A DNA stretch of 64,000 bases from Polytrichum commune (lineage: Eukaryota; Streptophyta; Polytrichopsida; Polytrichales; Polytrichaceae). The notes below the pieces were generated by a model. That model was given only the letters and a program-made list of their open reading frames with translations. It did no database searches and had not been told where the DNA came from. The stretch lies in NCBI GenBank assembly GCA_950295325.1, contig OX485804.1, forward strand, positions 53,010,001 through 53,074,000, in the 5' to 3' direction. How positions within the stretch are numbered: position 1 is the first letter of the stretch; every line of letters starts with the position of its first letter. The position numbers were made by a program, and so were the translations under genes. Shown in pieces: positions 44,966 through 58,290 of the stretch.

Positions 44966-47939
44966 AGAATTTGCATCCAAAGAGACTTATTCATCCAACA
45001 AGTTCCATTCATTAATCACTTATAGTTTATGTATAAGAGGTATGAAATTCTAAACTCAAATGTTTCCTCTTTGGACCCTAAAAAAATGATATGATGAAGA
45101 GGAGAGGAGTGGAGGGATGAGGAGAGAGAAAAAGACCAACAGTAGAGGCGGTAGTGGAAAAACATTGCGAAGTTTTGGATGTTTAAACACTTTAGTATTC
45201 AAGGTGGAATACTTCTATGAAATTTTTAATGTGTGTATTGCTAAATGGTATTGTGTATGAGGATATTGGTGATGGCGCCCATACCTTGATAAGCATGCAT
45301 AATAGAATTAACAAAAAGATATAAATGCACTGAAGTTGTTTATAAAACATGTTCAAGGATATTGGTGGCCAATGCTTAAACTTCAATTGCCAATAGATTT
45401 CAAGGTATGTAATTTTGATACTCGCGGTACAAATAGACCATCAGTTTGGCATATTAATGTTGATACTCATGAATGATAAAGCTAATGATGAAGAATTATT
45501 TTATTTTATTTTTAATAGTCCGAAATTGATACATTTGCTTTTTGGAGGATGATGTTTTAAAACTATCCAATCAACTTGGTTTAGGTTCAAATATTTTGAG
45601 TGTATACATTTGAAACATATACATACACTTGATTTTTTTTTTGGAAGTTCAACGTCTAATATAAACTGAAAGAAAACTCTCAAAATGTATTATTTTTGTG
45701 GGGCCTTAGATTTGCAACCCAATGTATGCCCTCGGTAGATTCCAGGGTATTTTTAATCAATGCCTCTTATGGTTAAGAAATTTAAATATCCATAAAAATT
45801 CTAAAAATGTGGAAAGATATGGAATACATTGGACCACTTTTATTGTTGTTTATTCTACAATCATTCACATAATGCTTTTGCGTTGGATTTTATCTTCTAT
45901 GACCAAACAATTGTAAAAATTATGTATGTTATTAATTTTCTCTCATTTATTTATGTTTCTTATGTTGTAAGTTTAGTATCGTCTTTTGTTGCAAATGGAT
46001 AATATTGATTCTTTTGATCAGTTGGCTTTCAATTTTAAGCAATTAAATGGTTTATTGGAGTTTAATGTTGACTTCACTTCTTCGCGCTTGAAGTGAATCT
46101 AATTTTGACAAATCATATGTTTAATTCAAAGTCAATAATTCAAAAGCTTCAGTTTTAACCATCTTCAAAGCCAGGTTCCTTTAATCATTTGTGTTGTTTG
46201 TTATTTATGTGTTTGGTTTGGTCCACTTAGATATAAGATGTTCCGAGATTAAAGAAAATATTTTATTCATGGGTATAGACTTGGAGTGTAGTTTTCATTG
46301 AGCAACAATCATGTGGAAACCAAAGAGATTATCTGAAAGTGATAGATTCTTGTAATATTTACTAGAAAAAAATTAAGTGAATAATTTTATGATTTTTCAA
46401 AACAAGATGAGTAAGTTTCTTCTTTAAATGCTTCATATGGTTGGTTTGTAATTTTTTCTTGAAGCATATTGTGTATGTAATTTTTTTTTTAATTCTTATG
46501 GAGTAATCAATAATTATTAAGATAATTATATTGTCATGTGCCAACAATGTGATATCACAATGTCACCGACATTGGTCCAATATTTTTAGCAAGTCCATCA
46601 CCCATGCGAGGCTTCCCAATCTATGTTGAGACTATGGGCCCATTCTTGCTAATTAACCTTCCCCTTTTACATATAGAAAACTAGACAATATGTTAGGTGG
46701 GTTTTAGATTTCATAAAGTTAGAGGACGAATTATGTTTAGCATCCTTCACAACTAGTTATAATGACGATTATTTTTTTGTTAGCATGTTCAACTATCATT
46801 ACATAAGGTTTCATTATTGGCATCATTTTTGTAATATACTTTCAGTTATGCTATGCCTTGGAGCTACACATGTTTTGTGTCCAACTCTAGTATCTTCTTT
46901 GCACTCTCCATGTTTGTATTGTATAATTGACCTATTACAAAATTAAATATCATTTGCAATATATTTTGTTCCATTTTTTAGATTGTTCATGTGATGAATG
47001 TCAATGATAGTCATTATCAAGATGTTGTAGGGCATGCAATACAATTATGATATTTTGTATATGATAATAGATAGATCGATAAATAGATAGATACATAAAT
47101 GTTGTTCACTACTCAATGTTCATTTCTCACTACTCGAAATCTAGCATTCATGTTGTTTATCCTCCCCACCCTCCTTTTTATTGAACCCTAAAATACCACG
47201 GTTATAGGATACCAATGAGCCTATTATCAAATATTTTGCCTTCCTCACCGTTCACAAGTTAACGCTCATTGCTCACTGCTCACAAGATAACTCCCCATAA
47301 AAACAAGGACAATGGCTTTCAAGTAGATTAACGAATGCAACACATAGATGGTTAGATGCCCGAGAATAAACAACAACACAAGTAGGTCATAACATTATAA
47401 CTTCACAACAAATATAATTCCATTCATTGGCATGTAGTTCAAAATGGATTCCAATGTACTTACAATGTAAGTGAAGAATTGAACCCAACAACTACATATA
47501 CGAACTTGAGTCCAATTTCTTCGTGTTCTTTCATCAAGGCACGGTCTTCTTGTAACCTCTCTTCAATGTTCTCTCAAATCCATTTCCTCCGTTACTAAGT
47601 TATGTTATGTCGTTGATAATGCATTGACCTAAGCATCCATTTCACATGTAACAATCCCCGTTTAGGGTACTTTTAAACAGCCCATTTGCCTTGTCTTTTC
47701 AAATTTCATTTCTTGAGTAGCTTGTCGGATTTACTACTTTCAAATAACATTATATACACATTTATTTGGATGATATTATATGTCATTGTCATATACTGAA
47801 AATTCTATTTCATTTTCAAAATTACATGAAACTAAAAAATATTTGTTTCCTTATATTGATAATGCAGTCAATACACACTTTAGCAGCAACGTCACCAAGG
47901 GTCCAAATTACCACAAATGCTACACGTAAATAGGGGTTT
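44966..47939. other. AT-rich intergenic DNA
   Basis: No gene is supported. Around 47,200-47,297 lies a repeat (ATTTTGCCTTCCTCACCGTT, then CGCTCATTGCTCACTGCTCA) that recurs near 63,690-63,770 and, reversed, near 39,675. A short run of GATA-like units lies near 47,069-47,100. Confidence 0.5.
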
Positions 47940-48411
47940 AGGGCCACACATGAGACTGAGAGCCCGTGACCATTACACTTCAAGCACTCTCATTGGTGGA
48001 AAAGGCAGAGCCAGTCCAAGTTCGCTTCACACTACGCTTGAGGGACCAATGGAGCTATGTGGATGCAAGATGGATGTAAAGCCTATATGGATTCCTTCAT
48101 GGTTAGTTGGACTATTTTCAAAAATCACCTCTTGGGGTAGGCCTAACACAAAACCGGGAGACCATGGCACTCTGAACATTCACAATCATTGCTTCATTCT
48201 ATTTTATCATGTGTGAGGACCCGCATGAATAGAAATTCATTGAAAATACATTTGGTTGAGGGTCCGGTCACATATGATTTCACACTACACTTTAGGGTCC
48301 GTGCCACACTACATGATTTTGGAGGTGTCTTGGGATGGCCTTTGGACACTTTCTTTTGGGCTCTCACAATTTCATGGTCGTGGCTCTAGGCTTGTGTGTG
48401 AAGTGGCCCTT
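47940..48411 (+). mobile_element. inverted-repeat element E, left member of a head-to-head pair
   Basis: It begins AGGGCCACACATGAGACTG and ends TGTGTGAAGTGGCCCT, giving terminal inverted repeats of about 16 bp. Over its whole length it matches the reverse complement of 48,489-48,995, including GAGAGCCCGTGACCATTACA, AGGCCTAACACAAAACCG and TTGGACACTTTCTTTTGGG. It is non-coding. Confidence 0.85.
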
Positions 48412-48488
48412 AGTTCTTAGATCGTGCGATAACATTGCTCAACTTAAGAGTTGATCTCCCTTTCTTGGGGCTTGGAGTACAAGCTTCT

Positions 48489-48995
48489 AAGGGCCACTTC
48501 ACACATGAGCCAAGAGCCACAACCATGAAATTGTGAGAGCCCAAAAGAAAGTGTCCAAAGGCCGTCCCAACACACCTCCAAAATCATGTAGCATGGTCAC
48601 GGATCCTCAAGTGTAGTGTGAAGTCATATGTGACCGGTCCCTCAACCAAATGCTATTTCAATGAATTTCTATTCACGCGGGATCCTCACACATGATAAAA
48701 TAGAATAAATCAACGGTTGTGAGCATTCGGAGTGCCATGGTCTCTCGGTTTTGTGTTAGGCCTACCTCCAAGAGCTGGTTTTTGAAAATAATCCAAATGA
48801 CCATAAAACATGATCCATTTGATGCCATGTAGGAATCCATGTAGACTTTACATCCACCTTGCATTCACATACTCCGTTGGTCCCCCAAACGTAGTGTGAA
48901 GCATCAAACTTGGACCGGCTCCGCCTTTTCCACCAATGAGAGTGCCTGAAATGTAATGGTCACGGGCTCTCAGTCTCGTGTGTGAAGTGGCCCTA
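48489..48995 (-). mobile_element. inverted-repeat element E, right member
   Basis: It begins AAGGGCCACTTCACACATGA and ends CGTGTGTGAAGTGGCCCTA, so it has its own terminal inverted repeats. It is the mirror image of the 47,940-48,411 copy across a spacer of about 77 bp. It is slightly longer than its partner because of small indels. Confidence 0.85.
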
Positions 48996-49580
48996 ACACC
49001 AATCACCGACCCATCCTTGCAATATTGGTAGTGGGAAAACAGAACGACTGCAGTAGCTTCGTAATATTTCAAAGTAAATGTTACTAGTGGAGTCATGGTA
49101 AATGTAACTCCACATGTTGGTACATATAAAAAATAGCTCTCTTACACAAAGCTTAAAGGGGAATCAAGTTTCTCTTTTCTTCACAATGAAGGGGGGTATT
49201 ATTCGCCATGGATTGATGGCCCCACCAAAAAATTTAAGGGACCACATCGGCAAGAGCGGTCGGCTACCAATAAAATTAATGTGTCAACAAGGACTACAAG
49301 AACATCCAATAGAAGGTACCTAAAACTCGATTATCAAACCATAGTTTTGGTAGGCGAAGTGGTTGCTCTGGACATGATTTCTCTTAGTGAGAGTTCAATT
49401 GGAGTTTGGAGTAATGTTATAATCCGTGTGTACATTTTTTTTCTGTTCCAGCGTTGGCATCATATGAAACATTAAACTGCTATGACCATATGACATGTGA
49501 ATTGAATAGCACGTATGAGATGAAATTTGTGAAGCAAGGCAGGGAACATGTTTGACTAGGCATAGGGGTGCTTGTCCATG

Positions 49581-49949
49581 TAGCCGCTCGCCCACTAGAT
49601 TCTAGATAGTAGTGGGTTAAGGTATTTTCATGTAGATAAGCACAAGCCACCAACCAAGTACATTCTCGCGGCCTACTAAAATGTTTAGGGTTGTGGACAC
49701 AAGCTGCTAGACTTCCATGCTTTGACTAAAGCACTTTATAACCTACAGGTGCCGGTCACCAAAGAATTGGAGATTGGTTTTAGGAGGAGGAGGAGGTTTT
49801 AACTTGGGGGAGGAGGTTAGTAGGTGGGCCTGAATTTGAGAAGATGAGAGTAGCTAGTTGGCACATACTAATCATGTCCCATTAGATTCCATCTACATTT
49901 GGGCATGTTTGTCCTTATTCTCACTAGAATATGGCGGGCAAGTAGCCTA
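49581..49949 (+). mobile_element. MITE-like element C, copy 2 (369 bp)
   Basis: It begins TAGCCGCTCGCCCACTAGAT then TCTAG, and ends CTAGAATATGGCGGGCAAGT then AGCCTA. The terminal inverted repeats are about 25 bp and imperfect. It matches 12,741-13,478 in reverse except for the nested insert there. It is non-coding. Confidence 0.8.
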
Positions 49950-51482
49950 CATGGAAACTCACCCTAAGGGCCAAATTCCATGTACCGGTCCCGATCCGTT
50001 TTTAAAAAATAAATAAATGGGTGGGCCGGTGAAAAGAGGGTGGTGCCATGTATCCATCCCTCTCACCCAAGGACCGGTACCCCCCATGGATGGGTGTCCC
50101 ACATTATGTGTTGTGCAAGAACGGGTGCCAAAGGACCGGCGGTCCTAACGGTCACAAGAGGGACATGTGCCGGTTAGAAAGCTTTGGTGACCAGATCGGC
50201 CGGTCACCTAGGGTACACCCTTGGATACTAAAGGCCACTTTGTTCTTCTAGTCTTGTCTTTTGAGGAGTACTCCTAGAGAACGTGTATTTTATGATGTTT
50301 TTAGAATCTAGATCTTAACAATATATATATATATATAACCATATATAGCTATATATAGCTATATAGATATATAGGTATATCTATGTATCTATGTATAGAT
50401 ATAGATATATTTCACATAATTTGGAATTCATTTAATAAATATAGGGAAAATGATGTGCAAATCAAATACAAAAAGTTAAATGATGATAACCTTCATTGCC
50501 GGTGACGTTGATAAAGTGTCATGTCTTATCACTCACCAAGTAGGAAATCGAAAAAAACATGCGCCCCACATAGAAGTACCCCTCCATAAAATGGATGACA
50601 TCACCCATTTTTTGGATGATGTCACCCGTTTCTCACCCATTTAAAAAACGGACCAGGACCGGCACATGGAACTTGGCCCTTAGTCCCATTGGACTCTAGG
50701 AATCCACCCCTACCAGTCACAGAAGAAGAGGGATGAGTTTTCCCTATCAAAAGGGACTCCTCTTGTTGCCAAAGAGCAACAACTAGCCATAGTGTGGACA
50801 TATTCTAACTTACTTACCTATGCACCTACATCATGCATGAAGATAGACATGGCATGTAGTATCTACTATAGGTCAATTTCTTGAGTACATTCTTGAGTAC
50901 ATTTGAACTAGAGTCGTTGGTGCGCACTTAGTTGGTAGGTGTGTACTTTACATGTTATGTCGACCATAGAGGCTTTGCAAATTTCCATCGAACCAGAAGA
51001 AATGAGTTGTTTTTAAAATAGCGATGACGCAAACAACGAAGAATATTGCGTTGTTTTGTTGGAGGACGTTGATGAAGTTTTGGAAATGACGTGAATTGAA
51101 AAAGAACCACCTATCGATGACGAAATCTAGCCTATCGAGACATTTGCTGAATCTAAAAGTGCTACCGACTTCACATGCTTTGAAGCTCTACACAACAGTG
51201 TCCTCGACATTGACGACCAATTACTTTGCTCCGATGGTCAAACAAAAGCTACACATATGTATGATGAATTGCAACAATCGTTTGAGACGTTTCAACGAAA
51301 CGTCAACAAACTAACATTGAATGTCAAGCTTAAAAAAATCATGCATTTGTGGCAAATGACTTTGCATGACATGTTCAAGCAATAAAATATGAACCCTGAT
51401 TTTTGTCAAAAAAATTGCGCACTTAACCGAGATGCGTACTTAATCGGGAGGTTAATGTAGGTACTACATTACTGTATGCATG

Positions 51483-51522
<40 letters not shown>

Positions 51523-54500
51523 AGGGCTTTATAGCCTAAGTTACTCATGAGGTTAAAAATTAATGTCAAAGTCTTGGGGGGTTCACTGGCGAAAATCGTA
51601 GAACAACGTGCGATAAAAAATAGGGTCTAATATATTCATTGTAGATAAATTTTGTTAAAAAATTACATATAATATAGGGGGTTTTAAAATAGTGGAAAAT
51701 GACTACATATAAAATACCATCACATGTAAAATACCATCACACCTTTATTTTGAAAAATACCATACCTTATGATCTTTTTTGCAAGGTAAACAACCCCCAA
51801 TAAATAAATCCCGAACGCACGTGTATCCAAAATATAAGAGGGAGTGAACCCCCTCGGGGGGTGCACTGTACTAAACATGTACGAGTATACGTGAGTGCAC
51901 AAGAGGGGTATTGATTTGGACCTTGCCGTATTACGTATACATATGGTATACATGTTATAATTTATAATTACGTACATATATGGAAGGCCTTTAAAAAGTA
52001 TACAATAATTGTACTTGCATGGTACTGTTACTATACTACATATCATAAGTTTTCATATTGGATGAAATCGTTTGGAAATCGTTTGGTAATCGTTGGGTGG
52101 AGTATAGGGATCCAATTGACTTGATGGACCGTCCATCAAACGTGGAGGTTGGTTTATGTTGGTATCAAAAAGAGGCTAACAACAAGTGGACATATGATCT
52201 TACTGATCATTTGATGGTAGACTTAGAGACAATAATTGCATTGGCTACAATGACATATATTGGTGAATCAAATGTTTTTGAGTTACATCCGGGAGATGAA
52301 AAAGTTTTCAACGACTTTGCTGATGAAAGCTAGGATATTTTGTTATACATATTGTAGGGGTTGATTATTGTTCAAAAGTATATTTGTATACTTATGTTAA
52401 TGACTATATATGAATGGATGTTTTTTTTGTGTATACATATTGTCACTTGTATATTTATTGTTGCAATTGTATGTGTATTACTTCATTTTACAAAAAATAA
52501 CTTGTATATAGGGGGTTTCTAGAGTATGTAGTGAACGCACGTGATTCTAGGTTTTAATGAAAGGTGCATCCCCCGAGGTCAGAGTATGTGAGGGCTCCTT
52601 TTAAATCATCATTCTAGCCTCTTGGTTGAAGGGGGCATGTCTCGGAGGAGCTACCGTACATTTGGGCTCTTTTAAGGTGGTAAAGGTGGTGACGGCCATG
52701 ATGATGGATGTGAATGTGAAAGTGTGGTTATGTATTGTAATGTTATGTTTTCATATGTGTTGTGAAAGTGTTTCACATGACGAAGGTTATTATATAAGTG
52801 ATGTTCATTGTAGTAACTTTATTACCTAATGATGTGATCGTTCAATGAAAGTGGACAAGAGGGAGAGTGATTTGGCTTTTCACATAATGCATAAGGGAGT
52901 TCAAGGCGGTTCGTCATGCCATTCTACTATATTGCGAGATCTTACTTTTGCAACCTAATTAAGTAGCTACATGATGGTATGTTTTCAAAGAAAGAGGTCG
53001 TAATTTTTAAAACTATGATAATGTACAGTTGTTTGTCGAAAAGTTCATAATAAATAGCTTAAGTGTTCCATGTAAATAAAGGACCCTGGATTTAAAGGAC
53101 AATTATGCTCACATGATGCCCGGCCCCGCAGAACGCAACTAAGGAGTTTTGTAATGTTACGTTAGTTTTAGTACAATGATTATAGTTAATACTATGGGCC
53201 ATGATATTTAGTTAAGCATGGGCTTTTGGATGATGGTTGGCCATTAGGCCCCTCACATTAGTGCTATGCACCGATGTTCTTTTCTATCTTTTTCTCTTCA
53301 TCTAGATCAAATCATGAATTTAGTGAAGTATCATACGCATTCCGGAGTTTTTCAAAAAAATCTTGTCTTATTTCATTCCACATGTGAGAAATGCATTGGG
53401 TTATTGGTTTCATAAAATGTTACACATGTGATAGAACACTTAGGCCAATGCATTCCTCTAAGGTCGATGGGTCTAAAGTGGCTTGTCTTCCTTAATTGGA
53501 TCCCTATATTTGATTGGTATGTGGTTCAGTGAGGATCACAAAGCAAAAATCATAAAGACACTTGTTTAGAAGAGATTGGACTACATCTTCAAACATCAAT
53601 AAATACTCTACACTCAATAGTGAAAATGATTTGGAGGACCTATGTGTCCAACGTAGAAATCAACAAACATGCATTTCCAATAACCGTGACTAAATCAGGA
53701 GAGGTCCATATTCAATCCAATTTTTGCAAATGCTATATCATAGATTTGCTAGTGGAACATGAGTTTTGTTGTGTAAATCTAATTGGTAGAAGTTGGAGAA
53801 CATGAAAACAAACCAAAGAACACCCACACACCTTATACAAGAATGAAGACAACTGGTGGCACAACTTTGCAATATGCATGTAGGCTCAAGATGAAGAAGT
53901 TACATAGTCTTTAAGGGTCCAATTGGGATGAGTCAGCCACAAACCTATGACAGGGAACATGACCCTTCCTAGTCTTCTTACATGCTTGCCATGATTTTTT
54001 TTTCTTTTTTTGGGGGGGGGGGCACAAATTGAAAATTCAATTGCAAGAGAGTAAACAAACTACAACCAAACACAGGCAAACCAACGCAACGTGAGTGGAG
54101 ATCAAGAAATGCTTGCCACGACTCTTAAGTTACCTTCTATGTATATTTAGTGACTTTTAGCCTAATGTCTCACACGTAGTCAACCAATGATACACTCTAA
54201 ACTCTAGAATATCACGCTTGTGGCAACCAAAGTGCACATGATATTGAGGAGTTTTGTGGTGTTAACATGGATGCGTGATAAAATAGAATTAATGTAACAT
54301 GTGACATTACGGAATAACACAAAGTCAACATTGCAATAATGACAATAATTGCAATGATGACAACATGTTGCGTGCAAGCGTGTGGATCGGATTCTTTGAT
54401 GGTTTATAATAATGTCGAAACCCATGATATGTGGGAGGGAAGCGTGACAATAAGGAGTGAGATTTAAACTAGGAACATTCGTTCCCTAGGATTTCGGGGT

Positions 54501-55434
54501 ACAAGAGAAGGAGTGATGTTAAGGAGGTTGATATTATGGAGTTAAGAGTGTAGTTAAAAGGCCATTAATTTGTGATAGTCATGTAAATTTGACTCATGAA
54601 AATAAAATGTATATGTCCTAGTAGTAGCATGGAAATAGACCCGTATATTTATACTAAGTTGTTCAATTCAATGTGACAAATGCCTCCACTACATACACAA
54701 AACATAATTCATGAAATGAATAGGTATCTCTTATATATATAGTCCATTTTCTCTTTCCAATGAGAAAGCCATTGAACCATTTTTCATGCATCGGATATAC
54801 CTCATAATAATCAAACATTAAAACACATGACATTTGGATGAAATAAGGTAAATTGGATGAACATATCTACTGTCGATATTTTCTCTAAATCTTAGGGCCC
54901 CCTTTTGTACATCTACCTTTACTTCAAATTTTTAAATAACATTTTTAAATTACACAATAGAGAAGAAAAAATAACACCTTTCCCTCATGTATATTATGTA
55001 TGCTAATGCCTCAACTTATACCCCATTCTACACTCGTGTTAGTTGATATGTAATATGAAGAGCCACCCCTGGGCATGTAAATTGAAGGTGAAAACGTTGG
55101 GAACTTATTGTTACTTGGAAATTTTGTTCTTTAACTGATTTGACACCCTAACTAGCCTTAGAAAACCCGATTTTGTCAAGTGAGATAAACCCCTAGACAT
55201 TCAAATACTCATCCATCATTTTCAATGACCCCAATACAAGTGATGGTGTTTACAGCCTTTTAGTACTTAGCCTTTTATGAACTTTGATCCAATATTCAAC
55301 CATACGGGTATAAGCCACCTATTATGTGTACTTTTCGTCAAAACCTAACCTATTATGTTGGATTGATATATAAGGTAGATGAGGCTAATTCAACTAGCTT
55401 CCTTAAATGGACACTTATATTGGTTCCTAATTAA
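49950..55434. other. AT-rich intergenic DNA with weak coding remnants
   Basis: No gene is supported. A possible remnant at 51,010-51,385 (+) reads, with stops, as an acidic stretch (VVLLEDVDEVLEMT) followed by ATDFTCFEALHNSVLDIDDQ and a Lys-rich end; this loosely recalls the C-terminal tail of pogo/Tigger-like transposases, but the match is weak. A 91-codon plus-strand frame at 52,058-52,333 has natural-looking composition but no recognisable motif. Microsatellites: TA-rich at 50,320-50,410 and (AT)n at 51,488-51,518. A G9 run lies near 54,014. Confidence 0.4.
53445..53650 (-). repeat. dispersed repeat A, copy 5 (reverse orientation)
   Basis: GTCGATGGGTCTAAAGTGGC is followed by AGAAGAGATTGGACTACATC and GGAGGACCTATGTG. 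These match parts of the 6.5-kb copy and the flanks of the 9.1-kb copy. It is divergent. Confidence 0.45.
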
Positions 55435-55945
55435 CGATATAGTTGCTCTAATTCAGTGGGTGAGTAATACATGGTGATTTTAGCTGCCTCTGTGATGATA
55501 TTTGGGTTAGTCATCTTAGAAAAATCAAACTACATCCACCATCCTTCATAGTTACGAATGTTATCCACCAAGCTATGACACACTTGATTTTTGTGGCCAA
55601 GGTGGGCAAATTAGGAGGCGGCATGTGGGTGTGAGGTGCCGATGAACTTGTCTTGTGGGTATTCTATAATGAAAAGCTGACACAACACAACACAAAATTG
55701 GAATTAAACTTGGTTTCCATTGGCAAATGACATATGTGGAATCTACTAATGATGTCGTCCACTTACACAACATCGAACAATAACAAAGTTCCCCATACAA
55801 CACCATATTGGGAAGCAAACAATCTTTGATTCCAGAGCCTAGATCAACACCTTCCTCAACCCCGATTTCAGTGATTTCAATGGTCTTGATTCACAATTGT
55901 TAACATGCTCAAGCTTCTAATGCTCGAATCCCCGGGAAGGCACCT
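55435..55945 (-). repeat. left arm of a long inverted repeat
   Basis: This arm is the reverse complement of about 57,720-58,290. Paired strings: CTAGATCAACACCTTCCTCA with GAAAGGTGTTGATCTAG; GGAGGCGGCATGTGGGTG with ACCACATGCCGCCTCCTCC; AAAATCAAACTACA with TGTAGTTTGATTTT. The arms are about 500-570 bp and moderately diverged. Confidence 0.8.
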
Positions 55946-56861
55946 CCATAGAAGATTGGCATACGTGTGCAAGAACCAATCTTTTGTTTAGGTTCTACTT
56001 ATCTGAGTCTTTGAATTTTTTTGGTCTTTTGAATTATTTATAAGAAGTCCTACTTATCACCATATCCCTCCCCGATAAAGGTGATCATAAATTCCATGAT
56101 TGTGCAATAAATTGCACCCTACTTTATTTATAAGAAGTTGAGGTTCAATTTTTTCCTTGTGGTATCGGAGTGGAGTTCCTTGTTTGATGATGTTTGTCAC
56201 ATAAGTAAACATAGAAAAATGACAAAACCTCTCAACAATTTGAAAATCACATGATTATGCCAATGAGGGAGGTGTGGAAAATGACAAGGGAAAGAGAAAA
56301 TTAGCTCAACTTGCCCCTAACCTTAAATACAACTTTTTTCTTGCTTCATCCACACCAAACCAAATTTCATCCACAATGAATTGAATTCCATTCACAATGA
56401 TTGAAAATCCATTCACCTTTCCAACAAAACCCCTCTATTTCTTTAACATAACTTAACTTACCCTCTAAACGTACTCATTTTCCCAACAAATTTTATTCTT
56501 TCTAATTTTTGTTAGGCTAATTTACAAAAAAGTAAATTAACACAATACATAGTATGTATGTTATATATAAATTACTTATGGACATTTTATAGAGCCTAAT
56601 GTAGATCTAAAAATAAATAAATAATATCTTACAAATATATTCCACCTTGTCCTTTCTTGCACGTCATTTCTATGTAAATCACCAATGACTTCCCCTAGGC
56701 TCAAGTCCATCAGTTGGATGATTCCATATATAGAGCTCGAGGTGTTCACATTAGCCTCATCTACCTTGTATTTATTAAAACTCAAGGCATTTTCTCTCAA
56801 AGAAATGACCATTTGGGCTATGTTTGGATCAAATTTTGATGCTTGCACATACAAACCCTAT

Positions 56862-56910
56862 CCTACCAGATTCCATCTACAGTTGGGTGAGTTTGTCCTT
56901 ATGAAGTACA
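56862..56910 (+). repeat. fragment of element C
   Basis: ACCAGATTCCATCTACAGTT then GGGTGAGTTTGTCCTTAT matches the right part of element C (49,880-49,922). Only about 45 bp remain. It lies in the spacer of the 55.4-58.3 kb inverted repeat. Confidence 0.6.
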
Positions 56911-57719
56911 CTAAAAGGTAACATTCAAGATTTGTGCAACAAAGAGCACGGCGACATGTGCCCCTTGCCTTCTTTAGATGCGCTCCACCCACATCTCCTT
57001 GTTTAGGAAAGGCCCTACCAATCTTGCCTTACCTACTAATGACTTAGTAATATGTACATACATGCACGATAGAGTTAATTGTAATGCAAAGAGGATGAAA
57101 CCATGGGTTTAGACCCTAACCATGAGTTTAAGAGGATTAACACAAAGTCAACCAAGTTTTCTCAATGCTTAAATGATCATCCACAAAGAGTGGTGCTGGA
57201 CTATTACAAATTGGCTTTCTAGCTCATCCTACTAGGATGGGTGGACCAAGCTAGCCTTGCATAAGTCGATCTAGGACTTAGGACAACAATGTCCCATGTG
57301 CATACCCTTTTTTAGATCCTAAATATCTCTCAAAGTTTGAGAGGTGGGAAGAGGAAGTCCCAAAATGTTCACCCAACTTTCAAAATAGGCTCCGAAACAC
57401 AATGAGCTAGCGAGTTATTAATAGAAAGTTTGCTCAAAGAAGAATCAAACCCATAGTTTCATCCCTCTTTGAGAGGCTTTACGGATGACTCTAGTGTATG
57501 GGGAGAGTTTTGGGCATAATCGGTTGAAATTCTATTGATTCAAATGTCCCCCAGTTACATGTTGACATCTTTTAGTCTTTCGTTATAAAAATAAAGGAAT
57601 ATTTTGTAAATTCCTCTAGATCAATCGGTTGTTTTCCTGAAGTCTTGAATTTGAACCGGTTAGTTTTCAAACTTGACCAGTTCATCTGTAACTATGTAGT
57701 TGTCGGTTCTCCCCATTCA

Positions 57720-58290
57720 TTGTACATAAGGTAGGTGAGGCTACTGTGGACACCTCCATCCATGTGGAATCATCCAACATATGGATTTGAGCATCAGAAA
57801 CTTTAGCAAGTTTGCAATCGAGAATCAAGGCCAAAGAATATGAAATCGTTGAAATCGGAGTTGAGAAAGGTGTTGATCTAGGCTCCGGTATCAAAGATTC
57901 TTTGCTTCCCAATCCAATGAACTCTTCCATCGTTCAATGTTGCGTAAATCGATGACATCACTAGCAGACTCTACATGAGTCATTTACCAATGTTGATTGT
58001 GTCATGCCTCTAAAGTGATCACGGGTAAGATAAAATGTTTCCGGATTGGTTTTTTTATTATAGAATCCCCACAATACAAGTTGGTTGGCACCTCACAACC
58101 ACATGCCGCCTCCTCCTAATTTGCCCATCTCGCTCACCAAAACCAAGCATGTTTGGGCTCAGTGGGTAGCACTCCCATTTATGAAGGATGACGGGTGTAG
58201 TTTGATTTTTGCAAAGGTGACTAACCCAAATATAATCAAGGTGGCAACTAAATCAACATGTATGACCCATCCACTGAATTAGGTGACCGT
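57720..58290 (+). repeat. right arm of a long inverted repeat
   Basis: This pairs with 55,435-55,945 in opposite orientation across about 1.8 kb. Its right-hand part is the first unit of the tandem array that follows. The minus-strand frame 57,930-57,682 and the plus-strand frame 58,085-58,282 could be remnants of coding sequence, but neither is recognisable. Confidence 0.8.

Noticed and set aside
52058-52333. 91-codon plus-strand frame starting MDEIVWKSFGNRW
   Set aside because: The composition looks protein-like, but there is no recognisable motif, no splice context and no neighbours, so it is mentioned only in the region entry.
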